DNA of 14,979 bases. Origin: Bacteroidales bacterium M2. Lineage in GTDB: Bacteria; Bacteroidota; Bacteroidia; Bacteroidales; Muribaculaceae. The stretch's first letter is position 1, and every line of letters begins with the position of its first letter. The DNA lies in NCBI GenBank assembly GCA_001689415.1, contig LUJM01000024.1, positions 1-14,979 of the forward strand, written 5' to 3'. A program made the position numbers and the translations under genes. The notes under the pieces are model-generated. The model ran no database searches. It was not told where the DNA came from and saw only the letters and a list, made by a program, of their open reading frames with translations. This document shows, piece by piece, positions 14,144-14,979 of the stretch.

Positions 14144-14934
14144 GACTTACGTAGCTCCTCTATTCTCTTTGTAAGTTCGATAAACTGCTCTACCGACAGC
14201 TGCTCGGGGCGCAGGTTCAGCAAGTCGGGCCAGTCCGCCACAGCGCCTGCGGGCAAAAGAGACTTCACCGAATTTCGCAAGGTCTTGCGGCGCATACCGA
14301 ATGTGGTCTTCACCACCGTGCGGAACAGCCGCTCATCGACCCCGAGGTCGGTAACGCCGTTGCGGCGCATTCGTATCACGCCCGATTTGACCTTTGGCGG
14401 CGGATTGAACACATGCTCCGACACGGTAAAGAGATATTCCACATCATACCAAGCCTGCAGCAGCACGCTCAAGATTCCCCTGTCCTTAGTACCGGGAGGG
14501 GCGGCAAGACGTTGAGCAACTTCGCGTTGGAGCATACCCGAGCAGCATGTCACTCGTTCGCGCCAGTCGAGAACCTTGAAAAAAATCTGACTCGAGATAT
14601 TGTAGGGATAGTTGCCAATGACGCAAAACTGTCCGTCGCCGGGAAAAATATCCTCTTCCGACATCTGCAAGAAATCGCCTTCAATAATACGCGGCTGCGG
14701 TTGCGGAAGGTGCGCCTTCAGCCAAGCAACCGACTCCGTATCAATCTCGGCAAGCACCAGATTGTCAGGGCCATGCTTGTGGAGTAAGAACTGAGTGAGG
14801 ACACCCGTACCGGGGCCAATCTCCAACAAGGGGAGACCACGGAAATCATCAAGTGTCGAAGCAATACGCTCGGCCACTCCCATATCGGTAAGAAAATGCT
14901 GCCCAAGGGCTTTTTTAGGTCGTACTCCTGCCAT
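14140..14934 (-). CDS. rsmA: 16S rRNA (adenine-N6,N6) dimethyltransferase A (KsgA)
   Basis: 264 residues, normal length. It dimethylates the two adjacent adenines in the helix-45 loop of 16S rRNA using S-adenosylmethionine. Motifs: KKALGQHFL near the N-terminus, motif I LLEIGPGTGVLT (36-47), the acidic SAM-ribose residue in LAEID (61-65), the catalytic motif IV NYPYNIS (108-114), FNPPPKVKSGV (176-186) and FGMRRKTLRNS (212-222). First gene of the operon; the ATG at 14934 lies about 28 bases from a -7 promoter box. Pairing of rsmA with mgtE is common in Bacteroidales as far as I recall; Mg2+ dependence of ribosome assembly is a possible reason. Confidence 0.97.
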   Translation of the reverse strand: MAGVRPKKALGQHFLTDMGVAERIASTLDDFRGLPLLEIGPGTGVLTQFLLHKHGPDNLVLAEIDTESVAWLKAHLPQPQPRIIEGDFLQMSEEDIFPGDGQFCVIGNYPYNISSQIFFKVLDWRERVTCCSGMLQREVAQRLAAPPGTKDRGILSVLLQAWYDVEYLFTVSEHVFNPPPKVKSGVIRMRRNGVTDLGVDERLFRTVVKTTFGMRRKTLRNSVKSLLPAGAVADWPDLLNLRPEQLSVEQFIELTKRIEELRKS

Positions 14935-14961
14935 TTTCGGGTTGGTTTTACTTTAAGAGTA

Positions 14962-14969
14962 CAAAAGTA
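14962..14969 (-). promoter_or_regulatory. -7 box of the rsmA-mgtE-thyA-folA operon promoter (TACTTTTG)
   Basis: The minus strand reads TACTTTTG, an exact fit to TAnnTTTG. Transcription would start near 14955, giving a leader of about 20 bases before the rsmA ATG. The matching -33 element would lie just beyond the window end, so only half of the promoter can be checked. Confidence 0.5.
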
Positions 14970-14979
14970 CAAAAATCCG

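Noticed and set aside
14100..14160. A Mg2+ riboswitch for mgtE or a folate riboswitch for thyA/folA
   Set aside because: These genes start inside overlapping ATGA junctions, so there is no untranslated leader for a riboswitch.
1..14979. CRISPR arrays, insertion sequences, tRNA or rRNA genes, phage attachment sites
   Set aside because: No regular spaced repeats, transposase or integrase motifs, terminal inverted repeats or tRNA cloverleaf were seen.

Overview
The window looks like a chromosomal segment of a Bacteroidales bacterium, probably from a gut lineage such as Muribaculaceae; that family-level guess is inference. The reasons are the TAnnTTTG-type promoter boxes, the weak Shine-Dalgarno signals, signal peptides that cleave just before Gln, and the protein families present. 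Every gene I can support is on the minus strand, so transcription runs from right to left.

Right block (about 10656-14970): a compact housekeeping operon in the order rsmA, mgtE, a NapH-like polyferredoxin, thyA, folA. Three of its four junctions are 4-base ATGA overlaps, which suggests translational coupling. The genes cover 16S rRNA dimethylation, Mg2+ uptake, a membrane electron-transfer protein, and the dTMP synthase/dihydrofolate reductase pair. A promoter -7 box lies just upstream of rsmA. A long hairpin with U-rich sequence after it (10554-10612) ends the block.

Left block (about 370-10505): a second operon, apparently seven genes, starting from a predicted promoter near 10474-10505. 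In transcription order it encodes a CHASE2 membrane sensor whose frame is broken at a T6 run, a FecR-like secreted protein, a periplasmic WD40-like propeller fused to an OmpA-like C-terminus, a secreted TPR protein with a C-terminal caspase-like (C14) protease, a DUF4384-type protein, a small secreted LPP20/FlgT_N-like protein, and a secreted protein with hendecad repeats, a proline-rich stalk and a transglutaminase-like cysteine-protease domain. All the products are predicted to be exported or membrane-anchored. This is best read as an envelope sensing and proteolysis system of unknown function. The strongest new link inside it is a module of about 110 residues shared by the caspase protein and the propeller/OmpA protein.

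Left edge (1-393): two tandem hairpins lie downstream of the operon. Beyond them is an AT-rich stretch and, at the very edge, a possible broken 5' end of another leftward gene. I see no RNA genes, CRISPR arrays, insertion sequences or integration sites.
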